Shown: positions 47,841 to 57,294, counted from the stretch's first letter. The stretch is 64,000 nt of DNA from Candidatus Aminicenantota bacterium (GCA_030603565.1 JAUVXM010000002.1:18634-82633); one strand, 5' to 3'. Notes: generated by a model not told the origin, from the letters alone. Translations and numbers: made by a program.

Positions 47841-49913
47841 TTAACCTGTTTTCTCATATGGAGTACGTTCAATAAACTCCTGTTTTTTTCCATCGTTCCA
47901 AGTGGCAACCGGACGTAAATACCCAACAATCCGGGAGTAGACTTCGGTCTGTTCCCCGCATTCAGGACATTCTTTAACTTCGCCTTTAATATATCCATGG
48001 TTCTTGCATATACTAAATGTGGGAGTAATACTGAAATAGGGAAGCTTGGTTTCAGCAATCTTTCTTACTAGTTTTCTGCATGTATTTTTTTCAGTAGACT
48101 CGGGGAGAAAGGAGTGAAATATAGTTCCTCCCGTATAAAGCGTCTGCAGGTCTTCCTGATGTTGAATGGCCTCAAAAATATCCAGGGTGGCATCTACATT
48201 AAGCTGAGTAGAATTTGTCAGGAAAGGATACTTATCAGTACCTGCAGTTATAATCCGACCGTACCTCTGCTTATCCAGCCTGGCCAGACGATAGGAGCTC
48301 GATTCTGCCGGAGTAGCTTCAAGATTATAGAGGTTTCCAGTCTCTTCTTGATAATCCTTAAGCGTTTCCCGCATTTTATTTAGAATCTCAACTGCAAATT
48401 CTTTTCCTTCGGGAGTACCGAGCCCTTTTCCTAAAAAATTCATACAGGCTTCATGCATTCCCAACAGGCCTATGGTAGAGAAATGATTATCAAAATGCCC
48501 CAAATATACTTTTGTATAAGGTACAAGTCCCTTTTCCAGCATATTATTAACGATTTCTCGTTTTGCCTCCAGGGCATCTTTTGCCAAATCCATCACCTTT
48601 TTCAACCGGGTATAAAAGTCCTCCCTATCTTGCGCCTCAAACCCAATTCTATTCAAATTAATTGTAACAACTCCAATTGAACCAGTAGAATCCCCTGGCC
48701 CCCACATATTGCCGGGACGCTGCAGCAGCTCTCTCTGGTCAAGGTTAAGCCGGCAGCACATAGCCCGGATATCCCCAGGATCCATACCTGTCCCAATATA
48801 GTTCTGAAAATAGGGAATGCCATACTTAGCCGTTACCTCAAAAAGCAGGTCAGCATTAGGTGAATCCCATTCAAAATCCTTAGTCAGATTATAAGTGGGG
48901 ATGGGAAAAGTAAACACACGCCCTCTCTGATCACCCTCTTTCATCAACTCCAGGAAGGAACGATTGATCATATCCATTTCTTTTTGATATTCCCCATAAC
49001 AGGAATTCAATTCCTTCCCACCTACAATAACTTGTTTATCTTTCATATCCTCCGGCACTGTCCAATCAAAAGTCAGATTGGAAAAAGGTGTCTGCCATCC
49101 CCAACGAGAAGGAACATTCAAGCCGAAAATAAGCTTTTGGATATCCTGCTTGACCCCTGCATAATCCAGTTTATCCGCCCTTACAAAGGGAGCTAAAAAG
49201 GTGTCCACACTCGAAAAAGCCTGGGCTCCGGCAAACTCCCCTTGCATAGTCCCGATGAAATTCACCATATGAAGCGTAGCAGTCTCCAGATGCTTGGCCG
49301 GAAAAGAATGTACCTGGTTAGATACATGCCCGAATCCTTTTTTCAGGAGATTTTCCATAGACCAGCCAGCACAATAACCGACAATAGGATAGGAGAGATC
49401 ATGTATATGGAAGTCACCATCTGTATGGGCCTTCTTAATATCTTTGGAGTAAATCTGGTTAAGAGCAAAATTAGCCAGCACTTCTCCCGAGACTCTGGCA
49501 TTAAGCCCTGAAAAACTCGTCACTCCTTCATTACTATTTTCTTTGACCTTCCAGTCTACATCATTTATATAATCCTTTATCAATCTCTCCAAATTTATTC
49601 CTATTTTTTTTGCTTCGCGGACCTCCTTGTGGCTCTCGCGGTAAAGAATGTAGGATTTAGCGACATCATGATATCCCTGCTTCATTAAAACCATCTCAAC
49701 AATATCTTGAATCTGTTCAACAGAAGGAATGGTGTAACCCCCGAATTTTTCCTCCAGCATAAATGTTACTATATCGGATACACTCTTGGCCGCCCGTTTA
49801 TCCACCAGTCCTTTAGATTCCATGGCGTTATAAACAGCTCTTGTGATCTTGTCCTGGACAAAATCTGCTACTATACCATCTCTTTTTTTTATTCTTGCGA
49901 GGCCTTCATTCAT
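47841..49913 (-). CDS. nrdD: anaerobic (class III) ribonucleoside-triphosphate reductase
   Basis: N-terminal ATP-cone; C-terminal CKNHGY...CPECG zinc site and RIVGYLRP glycyl-radical context; start moved from 50021 to 49913 (aaggag 7 nt upstream). Confidence 0.95.
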   Translation of the reverse strand: MNEGLARIKKRDGIVADFVQDKITRAVYNAMESKGLVDKRAAKSVSDIVTFMLEEKFGGYTIPSVEQIQDIVEMVLMKQGYHDVAKSYILYRESHKEVREAKKIGINLERLIKDYINDVDWKVKENSNEGVTSFSGLNARVSGEVLANFALNQIYSKDIKKAHTDGDFHIHDLSYPIVGYCAGWSMENLLKKGFGHVSNQVHSFPAKHLETATLHMVNFIGTMQGEFAGAQAFSSVDTFLAPFVRADKLDYAGVKQDIQKLIFGLNVPSRWGWQTPFSNLTFDWTVPEDMKDKQVIVGGKELNSCYGEYQKEMDMINRSFLELMKEGDQRGRVFTFPIPTYNLTKDFEWDSPNADLLFEVTAKYGIPYFQNYIGTGMDPGDIRAMCCRLNLDQRELLQRPGNMWGPGDSTGSIGVVTINLNRIGFEAQDREDFYTRLKKVMDLAKDALEAKREIVNNMLEKGLVPYTKVYLGHFDNHFSTIGLLGMHEACMNFLGKGLGTPEGKEFAVEILNKMRETLKDYQEETGNLYNLEATPAESSSYRLARLDKQRYGRIITAGTDKYPFLTNSTQLNVDATLDIFEAIQHQEDLQTLYTGGTIFHSFLPESTEKNTCRKLVRKIAETKLPYFSITPTFSICKNHGYIKGEVKECPECGEQTEVYSRIVGYLRPVATWNDGKKQEFIERTPYEKTG

Positions 49914-49990
49914 CTGAATCTCCTTCGATAAAAAGCCGACAAATCCCCTTCCTTCTGACTGCCCGATAAGAATGGATTTTCCGCTAATAT

Positions 49991-50038
49991 CACTATATGT
50001 TGTATGTATTAATCCCAACAAATACTAAATGTTGTATC
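49991..50038 (-). promoter_or_regulatory. Paired NrdR-like boxes
   Basis: CACTATATGTTGTATG 49991-50006 and TACTAAATGTTGTATC 50023-50038, 32 bp apart, upstream of nrdD. Confidence 0.7.
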
Positions 50039-50092
50039 GACATTTAACAATCTATTCCTGATTTATCGACTTGTCAAGTAGTTTTTAAAAAA

Positions 50093-50145
50093 AAATGAAA
50101 TTAATAATAAAAACATCGCCATTTTTTTATGAATAGTTCAGGTTA
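50093..50145. repeat. Dispersed repeat family, R half
   Basis: gaaattaataataaaaacatcgccatttttttatgaatagttcaggttaa nearly identical to the R half of 46389-46463. Confidence 0.85.
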
Positions 50146-50197
50146 ATATTTTATCAAAAGATACAAACTATTTCTATATTTTTAAGACTAATTCAAA

Positions 50198-50809
50198 TCA
50201 AAAAACAAGCTTGAATTTACGCAGCTCTGCAGCTAACTCAGCCCTCTCTATAAAATGGATTGTATTGATTCCGAGGGCAATTGCCGCATCAATATTATCT
50301 GCCTTGTCATCAATAAATAAACATTCATCCGCTTGGGCCTCAGCTTTTTCCAGGGCAGCTTTGTATATTCGCGGGTCCGGTTTCATATATCCCTCTAAAT
50401 ATGAAATTATATAGGCATCAAAGATCAACATTTCCGGGAAATTCTTTTTAATAAAGCCATAACGCATTACATCCGTATTGGTAAGCAATATTACCCGGTA
50501 ATTCTCTTTCAGTTTTTTTAAAATTTGCAGTTCCTTTTTTCTAAGATCAAAAACATCATTATAAGCTTTAAAGAATCGATTATAATCAAAATCACTTTTA
50601 AAGATCCTCACAACTTTGCTATAAAACTCAGCAGGATTTATTTCCCCCTTGTCAAAGGATCTTAGGATTTCAAAATTCTTAGATACCAGCCCCGCAATAT
50701 CGCTTTGGGATAAAGAAACATTGGCTGCAATTTTTTTAAAAAAGATATCATTATCAAAGGAAATAAATACATTTCCCATGTCCGAAATTATACATTTAAT
50801 CATATGCAC
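50198..50809 (-). CDS. HAD-family hydrolase
   Basis: IISDMGNVFISFD; VILLTNTD; YMKPDPRIYKAALEKAEA..CLFIDDKADNIDAA. Confidence 0.93.
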   Translation of the reverse strand: MHMIKCIISDMGNVFISFDNDIFFKKIAANVSLSQSDIAGLVSKNFEILRSFDKGEINPAEFYSKVVRIFKSDFDYNRFFKAYNDVFDLRKKELQILKKLKENYRVILLTNTDVMRYGFIKKNFPEMLIFDAYIISYLEGYMKPDPRIYKAALEKAEAQADECLFIDDKADNIDAAIALGINTIHFIERAELAAELRKFKLVF

Positions 50810-50827
50810 TATCCCTCATTGAATTAT

Positions 50828-50866
50828 TTAACCTGACCTATTCATATCGTGAATAATCCAGGTTAA
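50828..50866. repeat. Dispersed repeat family, 39-bp hairpin form
   Basis: TTAACCTGACCTATTCA-tatcg-TGAATAATCCAGGTTAA, 14/17 paired. Confidence 0.85.
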
Positions 50867-51228
50867 GAAGGCATTATACTGCAAACAGGAAAGGCAGTAA
50901 AACCAGGAAAGACAGATAAAACAGGAAAAGCATCTTATTTTTATCCGCGAAAATCCGCGTCTAATGCTTTATCACTTTAATCCGTGTCCACAGCGTCCTC
51001 AGCGTAAAATTTTGTTTTTCTACTATATATTATTTTCCAAGTATCGCTTGCATCAGCAAACCTGATTTATCTATTTTCCCCCTTTCCCCCACATTTCACC
51101 ATTCACCATTCATATTTCACGGTATTTCTATTTTCCGCTTTTTTCCATTGAGAGAATGGAATTATTCCTATATTATAATTGATAGTTGACATCATTTTGA
51201 AAAATCAGAGCACGGAGGTTAATAGTCA

Positions 51229-52533
51229 ATGAATGAGAATATAAGTTTTTTTCACCCGTCCAAAAAACTCTTTCGCTTTACAGTATTAATCTTTGTAAGC
51301 TTATTGACCTATGGAAGCTATTTTGTTTATGACGGCTTGTCTGCTATAGCCCCTATTTTAATCGATTCTTTCCAGATCACAAGAGCTGCTTATGGGGCTA
51401 CAAAAACCATTTATTCTGTGGCTGCAATATTATGTCTTTTGATCGGGGGAATTCTCATAGACAGGATAGGTACCCGTAAGTCCAGTCTTCTATTCTCTTC
51501 ATTTATTGTTTTCGGTGCTCTTATAATGGCTTTTTCCACAAATATCCGGATGCTATATATAGGGATGTTCTTTTTTGGGGCAGGTTCCGAAACATTGATT
51601 ATCGCTCAAAGTTCGATTATTGCCAGATGGTTCAAAGGAAAGGAACTTGCTCTGGCTTTCGGGATAGCTTTGACTGTCAGCAGATTGGGCTCCCTCTTTA
51701 GTTACAATACAGAAACTTTGATCGTAGATTACTTTGGTCATTATTCCTCCGCCCTTTGGGCAGGTCTGATATTCTGTTTGTTGTCTTTAGTCAGTAACAT
51801 CGTCTATTGTCTTTTGGACAAAAGAGGTGAGCATGTCTTGAATCTAAAGGAAGAAGAGGTAGAGGAAAAAATAGTATTCTCCGATATTAAGAATTTTAAC
51901 TCTTCCTTCTGGTATGTGACATTTCTGTGTTTTACCTTCTATGGAGCAATTTTTCCCTTTCAGCACCTTGCTGCGGATTTTTTCCATGACAAGTGGGGAG
52001 TTCCTCTGGAGGTAGGAGCTGGGGGAGGATTCCTGCAACAGGTCTTTTCCAATTTTTTACATATGTTTTCTACAGCTCCCGGAATGGCTGGAATTATCGT
52101 GTTTGCCTCAATGGTGTTTGCCCCTCTCGCCGGATCACTGGTGGATAAGATCGGAAAGCGTGCGTCACTCATGATCGTGGGTTCATTATTAATGATCCCG
52201 GCACATTTGCTGATGGGAATAACATATATCAATCCTGTTATCTGTATGATCGTACTGGGAGCCGCTTTTGTCCTGGTACCTGCTGCCATGTGGCCCTCTA
52301 TACCCCTGATTATATCAGAAAAGCAAGTGGGTACAGCCTTTGGTCTGATGACAATGCTTCAGAATATTGGATTGGGTTTATTTCCGTGGCTCAGTGGAAA
52401 ACTGAGGGATTTGACTGGAGACTATACAGCAAGCCAGATCATGTTCGCTTCTCTAGGTGTCTTAGGGCTTGCACTTGCATTCCTTCTCAAACGGGCTGAT
52501 TCCAGAAACAATAACGTATTGGAAAAACCATAG
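51229..52533 (+). CDS. MFS transporter
   Basis: 12 TM pattern; GGILIDRIGTRKSSLL; GSLVDKIGKRASLM. Confidence 0.88.
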   Translation: MNENISFFHPSKKLFRFTVLIFVSLLTYGSYFVYDGLSAIAPILIDSFQITRAAYGATKTIYSVAAILCLLIGGILIDRIGTRKSSLLFSSFIVFGALIMAFSTNIRMLYIGMFFFGAGSETLIIAQSSIIARWFKGKELALAFGIALTVSRLGSLFSYNTETLIVDYFGHYSSALWAGLIFCLLSLVSNIVYCLLDKRGEHVLNLKEEEVEEKIVFSDIKNFNSSFWYVTFLCFTFYGAIFPFQHLAADFFHDKWGVPLEVGAGGGFLQQVFSNFLHMFSTAPGMAGIIVFASMVFAPLAGSLVDKIGKRASLMIVGSLLMIPAHLLMGITYINPVICMIVLGAAFVLVPAAMWPSIPLIISEKQVGTAFGLMTMLQNIGLGLFPWLSGKLRDLTGDYTASQIMFASLGVLGLALAFLLKRADSRNNNVLEKP

Positions 52534-52538
52534 CATTC

Positions 52539-52797
52539 CTAGCCTGGATTATTCACGAGTCGAGGTTGCTGCAGATGCAAGACACAGGGTATGAAGCTGT
52601 GGTCCTTCACCGCGAATGCCCTGTAACGAAGCAGGTGCTGTGAGATCGGCTCGCTCGGAGAGTAAAAAATGGCGATTAAAATTAAAAATAAAAACAAGAA
52701 AAAAGTTTCAATAATCATTGTTGAAAAAATCTTGCATGTCATTGAAAAGAAAATAATAATAAAAACATCGCTATTTTTTATGAATAGGCCAGGCTAG
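52539..52797. repeat. Dispersed repeat family, longest copy (259 bp, MITE-like)
   Basis: Terminal inverted repeats CTAGCCTGGATTATTCA / TGAATAGGCCAGGCTAG (15/17); no plausible ORF inside. Confidence 0.85.
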
Positions 52798-52816
52798 TTG
52801 TGAATAAGGAAATAAA

Positions 52817-53152
52817 TTGAAGATCTGCCCATATTGCAGTTGCCAAATCCCAGAAAAAGATGCCTTCTGCCCTGAATGCGGAAGGCCTTACTGGGACCCA
52901 GACAGTCCCCGCACAGCCAAAATTGAGGAAATCGACTCGGAAGCCGAAGACGGATGTCTCTCTATTATTATGCTTCCCTTAATAGTTTCTCTAATAACAG
53001 CAGGTTTAATAATCTTAGCCGGGCTTATCCTGAACCTGTTTGTGCATTTTGAAAGCAACCAATTAAAAATAATTTGGCTCGGTATATCTATCCTTTCCGG
53101 AGCCGCAACCTTCTGGGTAATAAAACGCTATAAAAATAAGAATAGTCCTTGA
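52817..53152 (+). CDS. zinc-ribbon membrane protein
   Basis: KICPYCSCQIPEKDAFCPECGRPY plus two TM segments. Confidence 0.8.
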   Translation: MKICPYCSCQIPEKDAFCPECGRPYWDPDSPRTAKIEEIDSEAEDGCLSIIMLPLIVSLITAGLIILAGLILNLFVHFESNQLKIIWLGISILSGAATFWVIKRYKNKNSP

Positions 53153-53153
53153 T

Positions 53154-53564
53154 CTATTTTCTAGTGGCAACAGCAGGAGCATAAACCTCCAGGTCAGCTA
53201 CATTGATATATCCTTCGAGTCCATTATCTCCCACTTCAAACTCTCCCCCGACTGTTCGTTCCATTCCATCCGGAGGGGTAGGAGCATCAAAGGTAAAGCT
53301 GAAATTTTCCCCGTCATATTCAATATTCTCAAGCTCAATATCATAAAAAAATCCAGACGATTCACTGATAGTGCCGGATAGCTTTCCCTCTAACTCTTCC
53401 ACAGTCATATCAAGATAGAAATATTCTCCCTCTGCTTCAAGCTCGATCTCCCAATCCCCGGTTATCCTGCTGAGATCACCGGTTTGAAATGCAAATAAAG
53501 AAAAAGAGAAAATAAAAATTAAACAAACAACCTTAATACTTTTCTTTAATACTTTTCTTTGCAA
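53154..53564 (-). CDS. secreted hypothetical protein
   Basis: Signal peptide, WEIELEAEGEYFYLDMTVEELEGKLSGTISES pattern. Confidence 0.65.
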   Translation of the reverse strand: MQRKVLKKSIKVVCLIFIFSFSLFAFQTGDLSRITGDWEIELEAEGEYFYLDMTVEELEGKLSGTISESSGFFYDIELENIEYDGENFSFTFDAPTPPDGMERTVGGEFEVGDNGLEGYINVADLEVYAPAVATRK

Positions 53565-53605
53565 CTCTCATCATGCAAACCTCCTGCAAATGGTCTCCTT
53601 ACCAT

Positions 53606-53632
53606 AAAAAAAAAGGAGGGCGGAAGCCCTCC
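53606..53632 (-). terminator. Rho-independent terminator
   Basis: GGAGGGC-ttcc-GCCCTCC followed by T9 on the minus strand, 46 bp after the 53678 stop. Confidence 0.9.
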
Positions 53633-53677
53633 CCTGAGTAAAAATTTATAAATTGTGCCAGTAATAAAACTTATACC

Positions 53678-54427
53678 CTAAAACAATCCGGTAAATACTA
53701 CATCTGCATGAAATAATTCCCGGGTTCTCCGCCTTGTTGCCCATGCTACCGTATCCTTTATATTCACATAAAACCAATAACTGTCAAAAAGGTCTAATTT
53801 CTTTATATAATACTGAGAGATGTCAGTAAAGTTATCTACAATGATTTTGCCGACCTGTTTTCCATCTTCTTCATCTATAACTACGATCTTGAAATTTCCG
53901 TCCTCTTCTTCCAATTTTCCATAGACTTTAGCTTTTTCTTTTTCTTCCCAGACGTTTTTCTTATCATAAGAAATATCCTTCAAGGCAGTAAATTCACTTC
54001 TGCCATGTAGATCTATATAATCTTCCAAAACAACCTCTTCGGTTCTGGTAAAGACATTCCGGTAAGTCCCGTTTTCTTCTTTCACTTCTATAGTATCTGC
54101 AATTAATACTGAAGTCCTTTCGGAGTCAATATGAGCTTCACCTTTAACCTCTTTCCCCTCAAGAGAGCTTATGTCGCCGGACTCCAAAGTTCCATGAATA
54201 ATAATATCAAATCCCTGTACCTCAGGGACATAAACATATTTTCCATAGACAACCTTGATTGTCCCTTCAAACGGAACTTTACCCTCTTCTATTTTTGCGC
54301 CTTTTTCTGGCACTTCTTCTTCAGCCTTGCTACAGGCAAAAGTACCGGCTATCACTATCATGAAAGCCAGAAATGTAAGACCAAAAATGCGAGGTGTCGA
54401 ATCCCATTTACTTTTTCTTTTAGCCAT
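53678..54427 (-). CDS. hypothetical lipoprotein
   Basis: Signal with lipobox-like AGTFACSK. Confidence 0.65.
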   Translation of the reverse strand: MAKRKSKWDSTPRIFGLTFLAFMIVIAGTFACSKAEEEVPEKGAKIEEGKVPFEGTIKVVYGKYVYVPEVQGFDIIIHGTLESGDISSLEGKEVKGEAHIDSERTSVLIADTIEVKEENGTYRNVFTRTEEVVLEDYIDLHGRSEFTALKDISYDKKNVWEEKEKAKVYGKLEEEDGNFKIVVIDEEDGKQVGKIIVDNFTDISQYYIKKLDLFDSYWFYVNIKDTVAWATRRRTRELFHADVVFTGLF

Positions 54428-54550
54428 AACTCATACCTCCAAATCTTTAATAGTTCTCTTCATAATTGTACGGAAATTCACTCTAATTAATACTCCAGAT
54501 TAAAGATATTTTATACCATCGAAAACAATAAAAGTAAAGAGGAAAATGAG

Positions 54551-56662
54551 CTATTTTTTTCTTACCTTTTTAGTAGAGCTTGAAGAGGAAGTGGATCTCC
54601 GGCTGGAAGACTGTTTTACTCTCGAACTGGACGACCCGCTGCTCCTTCTGGAAATAGAAGATCTTCCCGAGGAAGAGGAGCGACTGGAGGAGTATGACCT
54701 GCTGGGGGTGTTGGACCGGCTTGTACTTGAATAGCTGCGGGACGGAGACCTGTATTTAGAAGTATAAGACTTGCTGCTTGAATAATTACGGGACGGAGAG
54801 ACTCGGCTGCTAGAGTAGGACCTGCTGGGGGTGTTGGCCCGACTTGTACTTGAATAGCTGCGGGACGGAGACCTGTATTTAGACGTATAAGATTTGCTGC
54901 TTGAATAATTACGGGAAGTAGAACTGTAACGGGTGGGAGAGCTGGAAGAACTGCTTCTGGAATCAGAATATGAGCTCCGGGAAGAATATTTTTTAATAGA
55001 GGAAGACCTGTTTTTTGTACCGGAGATACTGGAACTCGGCTTAGAAACCGGCAAAGAACTCCGGCTTCCATATGACTTGATCTCCCTTCCTGAACTCCTG
55101 CTTCTGGAAAAAGAAGAAGGTGGCTGTGTCTGTATTTTTCGCGCATTAGCAGTACCTTTTGAGGGATAGGTTTTTACTGAAGAACGGGCTTTTGATAATT
55201 CGGAGCCTGACGAACTTGCGCTATTACCTTTTGATACCTGTGAGCTTCTCGCTTTTGAAAAGCGGGTCTTTGAAATGCTCTTGTTAGAAACTCCCGAAGC
55301 AGATCTACTTGAGGATACAGAGCTTTTTCCGGCTTTAATTGAACCTCTTGAGATTTTACCAGAGCTTCTTATAGAAGTTTTTCCCGAGGGAAAGGCTTTG
55401 TCCACCCGGCGTATTTTTGACCTTTCCATTGCATTGACTGCAGCTGAATTGTTCAAACTGGATTTTCTTGCAGCAGCACTTATCTGTGGCTGGCGGGACG
55501 AAAGTGATACTTTGCCTAGGCGGCTGACCTGGTTTCTGCTTAAGGCGACCTTCGATATATGGCGTGCCTGCAGCTGATTCTTATGGACAACAACAAGCGC
55601 CCGGGAATGAGCCGGATAATTACCCCGGTTATAACGACCATAATAATGGTTGTTTATTATCACTCCAGGGTAGCCGTAGTAGCTTAAAGGGCTCCAGCCA
55701 TAATAACCGCTTCCATGATACCAGTGGACCCATCCAGGACCCCAATGGCGAGTCGGGATCCAATGCCATCCGAGACCAAACCTCCAGTGCCATCTTCCAT
55801 AATGAGACACACACCACCCCCAGGGTTCATAAGAAACCCAGGTTAGGCCTATTACAGGATACCATACCCAGCGACCATTGTAGTAAGGCTGCCAGGAGTT
55901 ATAGGATACTCTGGGCACCCAGACATAACCATATGGCCTTTCATATGCCCACCTGCCGTAATAATCCAATTCAGCCTCATATTCATTAAGCTCTGAAGGA
56001 AGATGATTTCTGCCAACATAGCGGTTATGAAAAGCATCGCGTGAGCTGTTCCATTCAGTGAAGCTATCTTCCATACTGGCATAAAGAGCAGCAGGTTCAG
56101 AGATAAAATCCCCATTTGATATCATCAAGCTTTCTTCCCTATTCACCAAAAGGGAACCCGTCTCTGCGGCTGCTTCAGCTGTTCCTTCAAAAACCCTTAT
56201 TTCCGTCTCATATCCTTCTTTGACATCAAAACAATATAGACCTTCTTCCAAAATATAAAACGAAGCATCCGGCGTATGAATTTCAAAATCCTTTTCTCTT
56301 TCCATAAAATTTACTCTGAGAAATATTCTGCCGGAAAGCAGATGCAGTCTGATCAGATCAAATCCTTCCTTGGGAAGTTCTGTTATATCTATCTGAGTAT
56401 ATCCGTCTATCCGTAAATAATTCTTATGACCTAAGTGAACCTCTGCCCGGCCTTCTTTTGTCCCCAGCTTATCTCCTGCAATTAATGCCAGGTTAACGAC
56501 TCCTTCTTCATAACCAAGGTCTTCTGCCCTCTGGATAAATACATCCCCGTTCACATAACTCAAGCGGGCATAACTGTAACTAAAATAATCCGTCGAATTA
56601 TCTGCTAAAGCAAAAGACCAACTTATTAACAAACAAACTAATAATCCAAGAAGCTTTCTCAT
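54551..56662 (-). CDS. FecR-like/DUF6600-type protein with Ser/Arg/Tyr-rich repetitive C-terminus
   Basis: YGRWAYERPYGYVWVPRV..WQPYYNGRWVWYPVIGLTWVSYEPWGWCVSHYGRWHW; start moved to MRKLLGLL after gaaggagg. Confidence 0.8.
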   Translation of the reverse strand: MRKLLGLLVCLLISWSFALADNSTDYFSYSYARLSYVNGDVFIQRAEDLGYEEGVVNLALIAGDKLGTKEGRAEVHLGHKNYLRIDGYTQIDITELPKEGFDLIRLHLLSGRIFLRVNFMEREKDFEIHTPDASFYILEEGLYCFDVKEGYETEIRVFEGTAEAAAETGSLLVNREESLMISNGDFISEPAALYASMEDSFTEWNSSRDAFHNRYVGRNHLPSELNEYEAELDYYGRWAYERPYGYVWVPRVSYNSWQPYYNGRWVWYPVIGLTWVSYEPWGWCVSHYGRWHWRFGLGWHWIPTRHWGPGWVHWYHGSGYYGWSPLSYYGYPGVIINNHYYGRYNRGNYPAHSRALVVVHKNQLQARHISKVALSRNQVSRLGKVSLSSRQPQISAAARKSSLNNSAAVNAMERSKIRRVDKAFPSGKTSIRSSGKISRGSIKAGKSSVSSSRSASGVSNKSISKTRFSKARSSQVSKGNSASSSGSELSKARSSVKTYPSKGTANARKIQTQPPSSFSRSRSSGREIKSYGSRSSLPVSKPSSSISGTKNRSSSIKKYSSRSSYSDSRSSSSSSPTRYSSTSRNYSSSKSYTSKYRSPSRSYSSTSRANTPSRSYSSSRVSPSRNYSSSKSYTSKYRSPSRSYSSTSRSNTPSRSYSSSRSSSSGRSSISRRSSGSSSSRVKQSSSRRSTSSSSSTKKVRKK
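54699..54944. repeat. 123-bp tandem repeat (41 aa) in the C-terminal coding region
   Basis: ctgctgggggtgttgg... at 54699 and 54822. Confidence 0.85.
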
Positions 56663-56771
56663 GACTCCTCCTTCTTTCATTTCATTCATAACAAATGCAA
56701 AAACCATGCCATTTTACTCCCCCTGAGAAGCACAAGCGACCTGTCCTTAAATAAGGACAACTGATAGCAAA

Positions 56772-56810
56772 GATGAACTATTCACGAATCGAGCTTGCCG
56801 TAGATGCGAT
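56772..56810. repeat. Dispersed repeat family, L-arm only
   Basis: GATGAACTATTCACGAATCGAGCTTGCCGTAGATGC resembles the left end of the 52539 copy. Confidence 0.6.
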
Positions 56811-57030
56811 AAAAGCAGAAAATGAAAAAAAATAAAACCTTAAATGTTAGTCAAAAGAATTCTATCTAATGAAATTCTGATGTGGCTGAAGCGACATTGA
56901 AGATTTAGCCTTCTGATGAGGTTTTTCGAGGGAATCCGACCTAGTCGGACGTTGAGCATGTTTGACCCACGGACGGGGGGAGTTGCGCAGACGCCGAGAA
57001 AAATGAAGAAGAATGGCGTTAAAAATCTGA

Positions 57031-57294
57031 ATCGAGCACAAGCCACACCCGATTTCCAAGCTGGTTATCAAAGCCCTAACTGCCCATAGTGAAAAAAAAC
57101 CTGTTCTCCTTCCTTCCTTGGGCGGCTCGCTTCCTATTTATATGTTCAATGACCTCCTGCATGTCCCCATCATCGGTGTTCCTATTGCTAATCACGACAA
57201 TAACCAACACCAGCCGGACGAAAATATCCGGATAGGACATCTTTGGACAGGGATCGAGACATTTGCATCCATCCTTATGCTGAACGAGGAGTAA
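57031..57294 (+). pseudogene. C-terminal remnant of an M20-family peptidase
   Basis: In-frame LVIKALTAHSEKKPVLLPSLGGSLPIYMFNDLLHVPIIGVPIANHDNNQHQPDENIRIGHLWTGIETFASILMLNEE*; no intact upstream part. Confidence 0.75.

Noticed and set aside
54616-55146. Minus-strand 176-aa ORF and plus-strand acidic ORFs (54546, 54933, 55275) over the Ser/Arg-rich tail
   Set aside because: Out-of-frame readings of a codon-biased repetitive coding region; no RBS and no domain pattern.
56840-57071. ORFs MACARFRFLTPFF... and MITSLEIGCG... on the minus strand
   Set aside because: No recognisable domain, overlapping alternative frames; treated as part of an unexplained insert between a repeat arm and the M20 remnant.
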